Assembly: GCA_036260945.1 (NCBI GenBank)
Contig: DATALT010000002.1
Coordinates: 940,529-1,004,528, forward strand
Direction: 5' to 3'
Source: Candidatus Babeliales bacterium
GTDB lineage: Bacteria; Babelota; Babeliae; Babelales; JACPOV01
Length of the DNA stretch: 64,000 nucleotides
Every line of letters starts with the position of its first letter. Within the stretch, counting starts at the first letter, position 1. The notes under the pieces are model-generated. The model was not told the origin of the DNA. It did no database searches and worked only from the letters and a program-made list of their open reading frames with translations. Positions 34,107-43,079 of the stretch are shown in pieces. A program made the translations under genes and the position numbers.

Positions 34107-36620
34107 ATGGAAACCATTAATAACAGGGCAGTGACGGTTGCTATGGGGGCAACTTATAATGAGTTGAGTGTTACTAAGCGCAATGGAAGCTTAGAGCAGC
34201 TTGATCTTGAAAAAATTCGATCATGTTTTGTTCGTGCTGCATACGATTGCATGGATAACGTATCGATCGATATGCTCATAGCTGAGGTTGTGCGTAACGT
34301 TTATGATAAAGTAAAAACAGAAGAGGTTGAGTCTGCGCTTATTTTATCTGCCGTTGCATTTATCGAACAAGATCCTGCTTACGATAAAGTTGCGACACGT
34401 TTATTATTGCAAAAATTATATCGTGAAGTGCTTGGACAGAGCGTTAATCCTGCCACTCTTGAACATGAATATAGGAATGCATTTATAAAAAGCATTTATC
34501 AAGGAGTGAAGGGCGACGTTCTCCATCAAAAATTGCTGGAATTCGATTTAGAGCGCTTGGCAAATGGATTGCATATTGAGCGAGATCATCTTTTTGTCTA
34601 TTTGGGGCTCTCAACTCTTTATGAACGTTATTTTTATAAGATCGATAAAAAGCGTTATGAGTTACCGCAAACGTTCTGGATGCGTGTAGCAATGGGGCTT
34701 GCGCTTAATGAACCGAATAAAGAAGAAAAAGCGCTCGAGTTTTATGAAACATTTTCATCATTGCGCTATGTTTCTTCTACACCCACACTTTTCCATTCAG
34801 GGTATAAAATTGCACAATTGAGTTCCTGCTATCTTTCTACAGTAAATGATGACCTTGGGCACATTTTTAAAGTGATCGGTGATAATGCTCAGCTTTCAAA
34901 ATGGGCTGGCGGGATTGGAAATGATTGGACGAATATTCGTGGGACTGGCTCATTTATTAAAAGTATTCATGCGACAAGCCAAGGGGTTATTCCTTACTTA
35001 AAAATTGTGAACGATGTCGTTATTGCAATTACCAGAAGCGGTATTCGTCGTGGCGGCACATGTTCATATTTAGAAACATGGCATATCGATGTGGAAGATT
35101 TCATCGATTTGCGGAGAAATACTGGTGATGAGCGACGTCGCACGCATGATATGAATACAGCAAATTGGATTCCAGATTTGTTCATGAAGCGCGTTATGCT
35201 CGATGCAGATTGGATGCTTTTCTCACCAGACGAGGTTCCAGATCTGCATGATCTGTACGGTAAAGCGTTTGAAAAGCGCTATGAAGAATATGAAGAAAAA
35301 GCGCGCGCGGGTCAAATAAAATTGTTTAAGGTCGTTTCTGCTCAAAAATTATGGCGCAAAATGCTCAGCAGATTATTTGAAACTGGCCATCCATGGATCA
35401 CATTTAAAGATCCATGCAATATTCGTTCGCCTCAGGATCATGTTGGTGTTGTGCATAGTTCTAATCTCTGCACTGAAATCACGCTTAATACTTCTGCCGA
35501 AGAAACGGCTGTTTGCAATCTTGGATCTATAAATCTCTCTGAGCATATTATCAACGGGCAACTTGATGTTGAGATGCTTGCTAAATCGATACGCACTGCA
35601 GTTCGCATGCTTGATAACGTTCTTGATCTTAATTTCTACCCAACTGCCGAAGCGCGTAACTCAAACTTACGACATCGTCCGATAGGTCTTGGAGTGATGG
35701 GTTTCCAAGATGCGCTTATCAAACTCGATATTCCGTTTGCATCTGAAAAGGCGATTTGGTTTGCCGATTATTCTCAAGAATTGATTTCTTATTATGCGAT
35801 TCTTTCATCGTCTGAATTGGCGCATGAACGTGGTGCTTACCAAACCTACAAAGGATCAAAGTGGGATCGCGGAATTTTCCCAATTGATAGCATAGATCTT
35901 CTCGAGCAAGAACGTGGCATGCGTATAGAAGTTTCGCGCAGTGCAGCTCTTGATTGGAGTTTAGTGCGCGAGAATGTAAAGAAACATGGGATGCGTAATT
36001 CAAACGTGATGGCGATAGCGCCGACCGCTACCATTGCAAATATTGCAGGTTGCTATCCAAGCATTGAGCCTCTTTATAAAAATATGTACGTAAAATCGAA
36101 CATTGCTGGCGAATTTACAGTAGTAAATCGCTATCTTGTGAACGATTTGAAAAAAATTGGCTTATGGAATCGCCAAATGCTTGAGCAGTTAAAATATTAT
36201 GATGGTGATATTACTCGCGTGCCATCTATTCCTGAGCATTTGAAAGAAAAATATCGCGGTGCGTTTGAACTCGATCCTATTTGGTTGCTTAAGATCACTG
36301 CAGCACGTGGAAAATGGATCGATCAAAGCCAATCGCACAACGTATTTATGAAAGGTGTTTCCGGAAAGAAATTAAACGATATTTATATGACTGCGTGGCA
36401 ATATGGGCTTAAGACAACTTACTATCTTCGCACGCTTGGCGCGACGCAGATAGAAAAATCAACGCTCGGAACTGAATATGGATTCACGCAAAAACGTGAA
36501 TATAATGATGATGTTGCAGAAGCAAATGCAAATAAAGCCAAAGAAATTGCGCAGGAAGCGCCAAAAACTGGTGCGTCTTGCAATCCGTTTGATAATGCTG
36601 AATGCGAATCTTGTCAGTAG
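34107..36620 (+). CDS. nrdA: Class I ribonucleotide reductase large subunit
   Basis: Reduces ribonucleoside diphosphates to deoxy forms. It has 837 residues from the ATG at 34107 with GAGAGGA before it; an upstream TTG at 34068 is less likely. An ATP-cone regulatory domain is at the N-terminus (ELSVTKRNGSLEQLDLEKI). Catalytic parts include QLSSCYL, NLCTEITLN with the radical cysteine and glutamate, NLGSINLSE, and the C-terminal redox pair in AECESCQ. The sequence matches NrdA proteins that pair with class Ic small subunits such as the one encoded 12 bp downstream. Confidence 0.96.
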   Translation: METINNRAVTVAMGATYNELSVTKRNGSLEQLDLEKIRSCFVRAAYDCMDNVSIDMLIAEVVRNVYDKVKTEEVESALILSAVAFIEQDPAYDKVATRLLLQKLYREVLGQSVNPATLEHEYRNAFIKSIYQGVKGDVLHQKLLEFDLERLANGLHIERDHLFVYLGLSTLYERYFYKIDKKRYELPQTFWMRVAMGLALNEPNKEEKALEFYETFSSLRYVSSTPTLFHSGYKIAQLSSCYLSTVNDDLGHIFKVIGDNAQLSKWAGGIGNDWTNIRGTGSFIKSIHATSQGVIPYLKIVNDVVIAITRSGIRRGGTCSYLETWHIDVEDFIDLRRNTGDERRRTHDMNTANWIPDLFMKRVMLDADWMLFSPDEVPDLHDLYGKAFEKRYEEYEEKARAGQIKLFKVVSAQKLWRKMLSRLFETGHPWITFKDPCNIRSPQDHVGVVHSSNLCTEITLNTSAEETAVCNLGSINLSEHIINGQLDVEMLAKSIRTAVRMLDNVLDLNFYPTAEARNSNLRHRPIGLGVMGFQDALIKLDIPFASEKAIWFADYSQELISYYAILSSSELAHERGAYQTYKGSKWDRGIFPIDSIDLLEQERGMRIEVSRSAALDWSLVRENVKKHGMRNSNVMAIAPTATIANIAGCYPSIEPLYKNMYVKSNIAGEFTVVNRYLVNDLKKIGLWNRQMLEQLKYYDGDITRVPSIPEHLKEKYRGAFELDPIWLLKITAARGKWIDQSQSHNVFMKGVSGKKLNDIYMTAWQYGLKTTYYLRTLGATQIEKSTLGTEYGFTQKREYNDDVAEANANKAKEIAQEAPKTGASCNPFDNAECESCQ

Positions 36621-36632
36621 CTAGGAGACACA

Positions 36633-37637
36633 ATGGCAAAAAAAAGAATCATTAACGATTCACAAACAGATCCGAATAAAATTTTACCAATGACCTACCA
36701 ATGGGCGCGTGAACATTATAAAAATGGTATCGCGAATAATTGGGTTCCAGAAGAAATTGCGATGCAACTGGATGTCGAACAATGGAAATCTCCGACCGCA
36801 TTGAATGAACGGGAACGCCGTTTGATTTTGTGGAACCTCGGATTTTTCTCTACGGCAGAATCGTTGACCGCGAACAATTTGGTACTCACCGTTTATAAGC
36901 ATGTAACAAATCCTGAGTGTCGCCAATACTTATTGCGTCAGGCGTATGAAGAAGCAATTCATACCGACACGTTTATTTATTGTTGCGATACGTTGGGACT
37001 GGATCCTGATGAGATTTATAATATGTATAACACCATTCCTTCTATTGCAGAAAAGGATGCGTTTGTTATTGAACTGACAAAGTCGATTTTTGATCCTGGT
37101 TTTGTAACCGAAGGAACAGAAAATATTCGCCGCTTCGTGCGAGATTTAATCGGTTTCTATGTGATCATGGAAGGGATTTTCTTCTATGCCGGATTTGCAA
37201 TGATGCTTGCGCTTAAGCGTCAGGGCAAAATGGTTGGTATTGGCGAGCAGTTTGAATATATTATGCGCGATGAAAGTATTCATTTAGCATTCGGCTGCGA
37301 TTTAATTAATACCATTAAAGCTGAAAATCCTGAAATCTGGACCGTTGCTTTTGAAGAAGAAATTATTGGCTTGATTAAAAAAGCGGTAATTCTTGAAAAA
37401 AAATATGCATTTGATGCATGCCCAGAAGGACTTCTTGGCATTAATGCGCAGCAATTTGCAGATTACGTTGAGCATATCGCTGATCGCCGCCTTGAGCGCA
37501 TTGGATTAATGCGCGTGTATTTTAAAGAAAATCCGTTCCCTTGGATGTCTCTCTCAACAGATTTGAGCAAAGAGAAAAACTTCTTTGAAACGCGCGTGAC
37601 TGAATATCAGTCTGCCGGCTCATTGGAGTGGGAATAA
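36633..37637 (+). CDS. nrdB: Class Ic (Mn/Fe-type) ribonucleotide reductase small subunit
   Basis: 334-residue metal subunit that generates the oxidant for NrdA. Metal ligands are seen at E76 (TAESLTANN), E107 and H110 (EEAIH), the MEGIFF glutamate and DESIHLAFG. The position of the radical tyrosine in ordinary enzymes, four residues after the HxxxY histidine, is F114 here (HTDTF). This Phe plus Glu rather than Asp at the first ligand are the marks of the Chlamydia trachomatis class Ic group, which uses a Mn/Fe pair and no tyrosyl radical. A terminator follows. Confidence 0.95.
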   Translation: MAKKRIINDSQTDPNKILPMTYQWAREHYKNGIANNWVPEEIAMQLDVEQWKSPTALNERERRLILWNLGFFSTAESLTANNLVLTVYKHVTNPECRQYLLRQAYEEAIHTDTFIYCCDTLGLDPDEIYNMYNTIPSIAEKDAFVIELTKSIFDPGFVTEGTENIRRFVRDLIGFYVIMEGIFFYAGFAMMLALKRQGKMVGIGEQFEYIMRDESIHLAFGCDLINTIKAENPEIWTVAFEEEIIGLIKKAVILEKKYAFDACPEGLLGINAQQFADYVEHIADRRLERIGLMRVYFKENPFPWMSLSTDLSKEKNFFETRVTEYQSAGSLEWE

Positions 37638-37661
37638 TTAAATTGAATTGTTGAATAATAT

Positions 37662-37692
37662 AAAAGGGACTCTTATTAACAGGGTCCCTTTT
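37662..37692 (+). terminator. Rho-independent terminator of nrdAB
   Basis: An 11-bp stem (37662-37672 with 37682-37692, one T-G pair), 9-nt loop, with the A and T ends of the stem forming the U-tract on either strand. Confidence 0.85.
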
Positions 37693-37708
37693 ATAATTTA
37701 GGTGAAAT

Positions 37709-38005
37709 ATGAATAATGATGTAATTAAACAAAAAGATGTGATGATTAGATTGCTTGAAGCACTGTTTCCTCAGGTAAAGATATATCTTTTTGGTTCAAG
37801 GGCGAAAGGGACTCATCGGCCAAGCTCCGATATTGACTTAGCACTTGATGCGGGGCGCCAACTTTCTTTTCTTGAAATTGCGAAAGCAAAAAATGTTCTT
37901 GATGCACTCAATATTGCTGAAAAAATTGACGTAGTTGATATGCGTTCTATCCCAGAAGCATTAAAAGAAACTATTTTGCAGGAGGGAATAATATGGAAGA
38001 GTTAA
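37709..38005 (+). CDS. MNT-type minimal nucleotidyltransferase (antitoxin-like)
   Basis: 98 residues with the nucleotidyltransferase core LFGSRAKGTHRPSSDIDLAL, Gly29-Ser30 and the metal-binding pair Asp41/Asp43. In HEPN/MNT modules this protein modifies (AMPylates) or blocks the partner HEPN RNase. It overlaps the HEPN gene by 13 bp, the usual coupling for such pairs. Confidence 0.88.
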   Translation: MNNDVIKQKDVMIRLLEALFPQVKIYLFGSRAKGTHRPSSDIDLALDAGRQLSFLEIAKAKNVLDALNIAEKIDVVDMRSIPEALKETILQEGIIWKS

Positions 38006-38430
38006 TTAGACGGCATAAGCAACTATTACAAGCATATGGCCGATTAGAGTATATGGTACAAACATTTATAGAGCTTTCAAAAGACGCAAAAAACCATTTA
38101 TCAGAAGGTGAAGAAAATGAATTTGTTACGCATCGAGATGCGCTTATAAAACGTTTTGAAATTTGCTACGACCTGACATGGAAATTTTTTAAATTCTTGT
38201 TAAAAGAAAAATATTCTATTGATGTGGCGTCGCCAAGAAAAGTTTTTCAAGATTGCTATCAGCAAGGAATCTTGAATCGAGAGGAAACTGAAAATTTTCT
38301 TGATATGATCGATATGCGAAATCAAACAACACATGTTTACGATGAATCTGTTGCAAATGCTATAAGTAAAAAAATTGTAAACTATTACGAACTATTGATC
38401 AGCACCTCTGAGAAGATTAAGGTAGATTAA
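37993..38430 (+). CDS. HEPN-domain protein (HI0074 family), toxin-like partner of MNT
   Basis: 145 residues, all helical, matching the nucleotidyltransferase substrate-binding family (HI0074): a central RFEICYDLTWKFFKFLL helix and the HEPN motif R-x4-H at R109-H114 (RNQTTH). In the toxin-type branch this motif forms the RNase site. Together with the overlapping MNT gene it makes a two-gene toxin-antitoxin-like module. Whether it is toxic here cannot be told from sequence. Confidence 0.86.
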   Translation: MEELIRRHKQLLQAYGRLEYMVQTFIELSKDAKNHLSEGEENEFVTHRDALIKRFEICYDLTWKFFKFLLKEKYSIDVASPRKVFQDCYQQGILNREETENFLDMIDMRNQTTHVYDESVANAISKKIVNYYELLISTSEKIKVD

Positions 38431-38456
38431 AGTTATTAATCGAAGTTTGGATAATC

Positions 38457-39539
38457 ATGAAATTCCTATCTTGGGTATTCATACTGTCTCTATGGATGGC
38501 CAACTTATTTGCGTTAATTCGTCTTGAAGAGCAAGAAAGCTATCTTAAGCTCGAAACACTTTATGGTGAAACTATCATTCAAGAGCCCGTTCTTATCGAG
38601 CTGATACAAAGCCAAGCATTTGTTCGGTTAAAAAATATTCGTCAATATGGCGTTTTATGCCACGCCCGAAATGAGCCTGAATATACCCGCTGGCAACACT
38701 CGCTCGGTGTTTTCTTTTTAACGCGAAAATATGGTGCACCACTTTCGGAACAAATTGCTGCATTGCTCCATGATGTTTCGCATACGGTGTTTTCACATGT
38801 TGGCGATATTTTTTATAACAGTGATTATCGAACGGGAAAAAAATCATACCAAGATGAAATTCATGAACAGTATCTTAAAGAATCTGGCATAGATGCTCTT
38901 TTGCACAACTATGGTTTTGCTGAGGCATGCAGTGAATGCTCAAAAAATAATCAACGTTGTTTTGACCAGCCGCTTCCAGGTTTATGCGCTGATCGCATTG
39001 AATATAATCTAACTGGTGCATATATCGATCGCATGATAACCCAAGATGAATTGTGTGCAATTATCTCGCATTTGCATTTTGAGAATGATGAATGGTTTTT
39101 TGATGATGTAGATTATGCAAAAAAATTTGGTTTGATTTCGCTCAAATTATCAGAATCTCGTTGGGGCTCAACGTGGAGTGCCTTTATTGATTATTGCGCA
39201 GCACAAGCATTAAAGCGTGCTTGTATACTGGGAATTATTACAAAAAATGAGATTCAATTTTCCAGTGATGATATTGTTTGGGAAAAGCTTAAGCAAAATT
39301 CTGATGAAGAACTCATTAAATGGCTTTCTTTTGTAGAGTGCCCCAATCAAAGTTATTGTGTGTGCAGCGATGGGAAAAGCGATTTTTTTGTTTGCGGAAA
39401 ATTTAGCGGCACCGATCCATTTGTATTGACTGAAAATCGAATAAGACGACTTTCTGAAATTGATTCCAACTATAAAACTGAATATGAGCGGGTGAAAAAA
39501 TTAGTGAGAAGCGGTGCGCATATAAAACTAATGGCATAA
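38457..39539 (+). CDS. Exported HD-domain phosphohydrolase (dGTPase/SAMHD1-like)
   Basis: 360 residues. The HD metal site is complete: H81 (RWQHSLGV), H105-D106 (LLHDVSHTVFSH) and D179 (CADRIEYNL). The order and spacing match HD hydrolases of the dNTP triphosphohydrolase/SAMHD1 type, which also start with a 'RL..I.Q.G' segment. The N-terminus is a signal peptide (MKFLSWVFILSLWMANLFAL), unexpected for a nucleotide enzyme. It might act outside the cell, for example on host nucleotides. It lies tail to tail with the Skp1-like gene. Confidence 0.85.
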   Translation: MKFLSWVFILSLWMANLFALIRLEEQESYLKLETLYGETIIQEPVLIELIQSQAFVRLKNIRQYGVLCHARNEPEYTRWQHSLGVFFLTRKYGAPLSEQIAALLHDVSHTVFSHVGDIFYNSDYRTGKKSYQDEIHEQYLKESGIDALLHNYGFAEACSECSKNNQRCFDQPLPGLCADRIEYNLTGAYIDRMITQDELCAIISHLHFENDEWFFDDVDYAKKFGLISLKLSESRWGSTWSAFIDYCAAQALKRACILGIITKNEIQFSSDDIVWEKLKQNSDEELIKWLSFVECPNQSYCVCSDGKSDFFVCGKFSGTDPFVLTENRIRRLSEIDSNYKTEYERVKKLVRSGAHIKLMA

Positions 39540-39556
39540 TATGTGCGCTGGTACTA

Positions 39557-40165
39557 TCATTGGAATTCAGAAATCTCATGCCAGCGACAACCTTGCGCTA
39601 AGCTCTTTTGCTTCTCTGTTTGATGAACAGGTTTTGTCGCATATATTCGTTCGGCCAAACCGGGATTGAGCGATTCGAGACTCTTGGCATGCGAAAGATT
39701 TGTTTTTTTTAACTCATACCTCAAGCAAATCTGACTAAAAATTTTGTAAGTAAGCAGCTCATCAAATCCCAAAAAATCAAACATATTCGCTGATGCAATA
39801 ATAGCTTTATCGTTATCGTCACCAATATAATTAAATTTTTTCATAATCGCAGAAACTTTTTCATGCCTAAAGCATACGTTCGGCTCTTGTGCATATTCAA
39901 ATGTTGGGGCAATTACCTTATCCCAACTTTCAGCATTTATAAATTGTGGCATTGTAATTTTTTTATGAGCTTCTTTATCAACTAATTGAAAAGCCTTCAT
40001 TGTAGGAGAAAAATCGAGATATTTTTGTTTAATAATTCTTGCTTGGCCATCAGTAAATTCAATTATAACAGAACCTTCGAGTTCGTTTTTATTTTCGATT
40101 TCCATGGCAGAGCAATTTGTAAAAAAAATAAAAAGTAATAAACGATTAATGCAATGTAAGTTCAT
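39557..40165 (-). CDS. Exported Skp1/BTB-like protein
   Basis: 202 residues with a signal peptide (INRLLLFIFFTNCSAM). Residues 30-150 follow the Skp1 BTB/POZ plan: beta strands VIIEFTDGQARIIKQKYLDFSPTM-like (compare the Skp1 'SSDGEIFEV...SVTIKTML'), ITMPQFINAESWDKVI (Skp1 'VPLPNVNAAILKKVI'), and the helix ASANMFDFLGFDELLTY (Skp1 'AANYLDIKGLLDVTC'). Skp1 links F-box proteins to cullin ubiquitin ligases in eukaryotes. An exported bacterial version would be a candidate host-acting effector. The match is by eye and identity is low. Confidence 0.72.
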   Translation of the reverse strand: MNLHCINRLLLFIFFTNCSAMEIENKNELEGSVIIEFTDGQARIIKQKYLDFSPTMKAFQLVDKEAHKKITMPQFINAESWDKVIAPTFEYAQEPNVCFRHEKVSAIMKKFNYIGDDNDKAIIASANMFDFLGFDELLTYKIFSQICLRYELKKTNLSHAKSLESLNPGLAERIYATKPVHQTEKQKSLAQGCRWHEISEFQ

Positions 40166-40219
40166 ATTATCCTTAAACTTAACCGGTTTTCTTTATATTT
40201 CCTTCTGAAATGCCAGCAT

Positions 40220-41014
40220 TTAATCTGCTAACCGAGCAAGCCCTTTTTCTTTACTACGATTAAAGCAATAAACAAATAATATGATTGCACCGATCGCATA
40301 AAGAATGCCTAATGCATATCCTTTAATCAGATAAGACGTTGGATCTTTCTGATGCATTACATATCCTCGCATTCCCTGAAAGACATAACTCATAGGTAAA
40401 AAACTACTTATCATCTGGCCCCAGCGCGGCAATACTTCTATCGGATAATATGCGCCGCTAAAAGGCATTAAAAACCATCCAACCACAAATCCAAGTTCGG
40501 TACCCCGTTTTCCTAAGGTGATGACGACTTGCATGCAGGTGAACCCCAGCCAGATGCCGCAAAAAAAGAGGGGCGGCAGAAAAATCATGAATGTTGAGAG
40601 AAGATACCATATTGATACATCGTACAACATAAATATGACGAACATGCAAAAGATGGTAGTGATAGACATCATGATCGAATAGAATAATACTACGCCAATC
40701 ATCCATTCAGTTATTGCAAGTGGCATAGAAAATATATTAACTATATTGTTCGACCAAAGTTCTTCGCTTAGGGCAAAACCTATTATATTGCATCCTCGCC
40801 CAACCACTTGCCATAAAAGAATGCCAAGCAAAGCAGCGGCTTCATAATTGGGAAGCTGTGTCGTTTGTGATTGCTGAATCCATGATCCTAAAAACCCCCA
40901 AATGAGCACATCAAGCAGAGGCCAATAAAATCCGGACAGCAGGTAATTAAGATCTCGTTTCCACATGCGCATATGCCGAAGTACTATTGCCCAAATTGGT
41001 GCAAATGAAATCAT
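40220..41014 (-). CDS. ABC-2 type transporter permease
   Basis: 264 residues with about six membrane helices, in the ABC2-membrane family: LRHMRMWKRDLNYLLSGFYWPLLDVLIWGFLG at the start, and the loop ending GAYYPIEVLPRWGQMISSFLPMSYVFQGMRG typical of NodJ/DrrB-type exporters. It pairs with the ATPase gene 12 bp upstream. The substrate is unknown; polysaccharide or lipid export is common in this family. Confidence 0.9.
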   Translation of the reverse strand: MISFAPIWAIVLRHMRMWKRDLNYLLSGFYWPLLDVLIWGFLGSWIQQSQTTQLPNYEAAALLGILLWQVVGRGCNIIGFALSEELWSNNIVNIFSMPLAITEWMIGVVLFYSIMMSITTIFCMFVIFMLYDVSIWYLLSTFMIFLPPLFFCGIWLGFTCMQVVITLGKRGTELGFVVGWFLMPFSGAYYPIEVLPRWGQMISSFLPMSYVFQGMRGYVMHQKDPTSYLIKGYALGILYAIGAIILFVYCFNRSKEKGLARLAD

Positions 41015-41026
41015 GAAGCTCCCTTT

Positions 41027-41965
41027 TCACTTAGCAATGCTCAAGAAATAATCTTCGAGCGTAGGCTTATCGATTGAAATATTTGAGTAGAAAATTTTGC
41101 GCTCACTCAAATTTGCGAGAAACTGTGCGATAGCATGTTCATCAAGTTCAATCGTCAGATGTGCCTCTTGCGCAGTATGCGTTAATTGCACATTACGCAG
41201 ATATGTAAGGGCACGATCAAGCTCACCAGAAATGGTTAAGTGGACGCGCACCTTGGATGTTGATCCTGCAAGTACCTCAGGTGTATCATCTGCGATAATG
41301 GTACCCTTTTTTAAAACCAGTACGCGATCACAAAGCTCAGTCACTTCATCCATGTTGTGTGAAGTGACCAAAATTGAAACGCCTCGTTCTTTGCGTTGCG
41401 CCAGAATAAATTGGCGTACTTCGTGAGCAATATCAGGGTCAAGGGAAGCTGTTGGTTCATCAAGCAACACAATTTCTGGATCTGAAATAAATGCCTTGGC
41501 GAGCATGACTCGCGTTATTTGACCAGCAGAAAGCGTTCCGGTTTGGCGATCACGCATATCCCATATGCCAAAAAATTTCAGAAGCTTTTCAATCTGTTGC
41601 TCGCGGCGTGGCTCTGCAATTCTATAAATACGCCCTACGATATCAAGGTTTTCAGTTACTTTTAATCGAGCAGGAAGTCGATCATAGCCACTTGCGTAGC
41701 CGATTTTTTTGAGCGCTGCAATGCGATGTTGTGCAAAGTTGGTCCCAAAATAAGTGATCGATCCGCTACTTGGCGTTAATGTTCCCATAAGCATTTGAAT
41801 AGTGGTAGTCTTTCCAGCTCCATTCGGTCCCAGAAACCCCAGGATTTCACCCTTTTTGAGCTGAAAAGAGATATTATTCACCGCGGCATGGTGCCGTGGC
41901 GTTTTGATAGGCCATAGGCCTGAGGTAAATATTTTGGTAAGGTTGCTTACTTTGAGTACTTGCAA
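41027..41965 (-). CDS. ABC transporter ATP-binding protein (DrrA/NodI type)
   Basis: 312 residues. Walker A is GPNGAGKTTT, the signature is TLSAGQITRV, Walker B is EIVLLDEPTASLDP, and the switch histidine is in LVTSHNMDEV. A C-terminal extension of about 90 residues (after 220) is of the type seen in exporter ATPases of the ABC-2 class. Forms one exporter with the downstream permease. Confidence 0.93.
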   Translation of the reverse strand: MQVLKVSNLTKIFTSGLWPIKTPRHHAAVNNISFQLKKGEILGFLGPNGAGKTTTIQMLMGTLTPSSGSITYFGTNFAQHRIAALKKIGYASGYDRLPARLKVTENLDIVGRIYRIAEPRREQQIEKLLKFFGIWDMRDRQTGTLSAGQITRVMLAKAFISDPEIVLLDEPTASLDPDIAHEVRQFILAQRKERGVSILVTSHNMDEVTELCDRVLVLKKGTIIADDTPEVLAGSTSKVRVHLTISGELDRALTYLRNVQLTHTAQEAHLTIELDEHAIAQFLANLSERKIFYSNISIDKPTLEDYFLSIAK

Positions 41966-42170
41966 AAGGGTTCCTTAAATTGACGAGCGAGCGAAGCATC
42001 AATAATCTATCTCATTCTCATGCATTTTAATATCAGCAATCAGAATTAAGGCTCGCGGCCCGAAATCGATAAAATGATGAAATCAGAATTTTTTTAAGTA
42101 TACCTATTTCAAGTGATCATTAAAGAATTTCAAGATGTGATCGCTAATTGTTGTAAGCGTTTTGTACGAA

Positions 42171-42977
42171 TCAGGAGCATTCCATGATCGCACCAAAGTG
42201 GCCCTGAGTTTTCTCGATAACAAACGCAATAAACCTCGCAGTTTCGTCTAGCAAATTCATTTTTAATCCGTCGTGCCACTTTTCAGCCGCCTGTATAATT
42301 TTGCTCCAATGCGGAAACGTAATTTTTACCCAGGCTGCTGCTGTTTTTTTTGATGCGATTGCATCACAATTAATAGTATATAAAATGCGACACATAGTTA
42401 AAATCGCATATGATTGATGGTGGCTCTTTTCTAGGTAAAGTTGATCAGTTATTCTAGGCTTCCACTCTTGAAATAAATCGTTTATACACGCTTTTTTTAC
42501 ATCAACAATATCAATTGGTTGAGTGAGTGTTTTAAACTCTGGGCCTACCAGTGCAATCCCGTAATTATAAAGTAAATACTTATTAATGAGCCATTCATTT
42601 CCATATGGTGCCTCAGGATAGAAAATACCTTCTCCAAAATAAGGACGCGGTAATTTTGGTGGGTATATATCTTTGAGCATATCAACAGAAATATACGAAC
42701 ACTCAATGCGCTGTCCCCATTTTTTATGCGCTTTTCCTATTTTTTGATGCACTTTATTAATCTGTTCGATTTCGTTGTGTGAAACTGAATTTTTCAAAAT
42801 CACCATCAGATCTATATCGCTGCTTTTTGGATTAAAATCTCCATACGATAATGAACCGGTTAAGTAGATACCAGTCAAATTCTTCCCGAAGATAGTTTGT
42901 ATTTCAGTGATGAATATGTGCAACAGTTTATTTATGTCTTTGTATCGTGTGATATACGGTATAGTTGATTCACTCAT
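42171..42977 (-). CDS. Aminoglycoside adenylyltransferase-like nucleotidyltransferase
   Basis: 268 residues. The N-terminal nucleotidyltransferase motif is YLTGSLSYGDFNPKSSDIDLMV, with the GS and paired Asp of the family. The helical C-terminal part (about 150-265) matches the DUF4111 domain of AadA-type enzymes, with the conserved WVKITFPHW segment. AadA relatives adenylate streptomycin and spectinomycin, but many homologues have unknown substrates, so resistance cannot be assumed. It is a single gene with its own 200-bp upstream and 100-bp downstream gaps. Confidence 0.82.
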   Translation of the reverse strand: MSESTIPYITRYKDINKLLHIFITEIQTIFGKNLTGIYLTGSLSYGDFNPKSSDIDLMVILKNSVSHNEIEQINKVHQKIGKAHKKWGQRIECSYISVDMLKDIYPPKLPRPYFGEGIFYPEAPYGNEWLINKYLLYNYGIALVGPEFKTLTQPIDIVDVKKACINDLFQEWKPRITDQLYLEKSHHQSYAILTMCRILYTINCDAIASKKTAAAWVKITFPHWSKIIQAAEKWHDGLKMNLLDETARFIAFVIEKTQGHFGAIMECS

Positions 42978-43079
42978 ATTAAATTGGCTCTGTTATTTTT
43001 GCGACCATAATAAAATAATCAAATAAATATTAACCCCTTCCATTCCTGAATAGTTCCTAATAAGTGTGGCCCTTGCTTT

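Noticed and set aside
42171-42977. Recently acquired antibiotic resistance gene
   Set aside because: It has the AadA-type fold, but there is no integron, insertion sequence or shift in base composition next to it, and the substrate is unknown.
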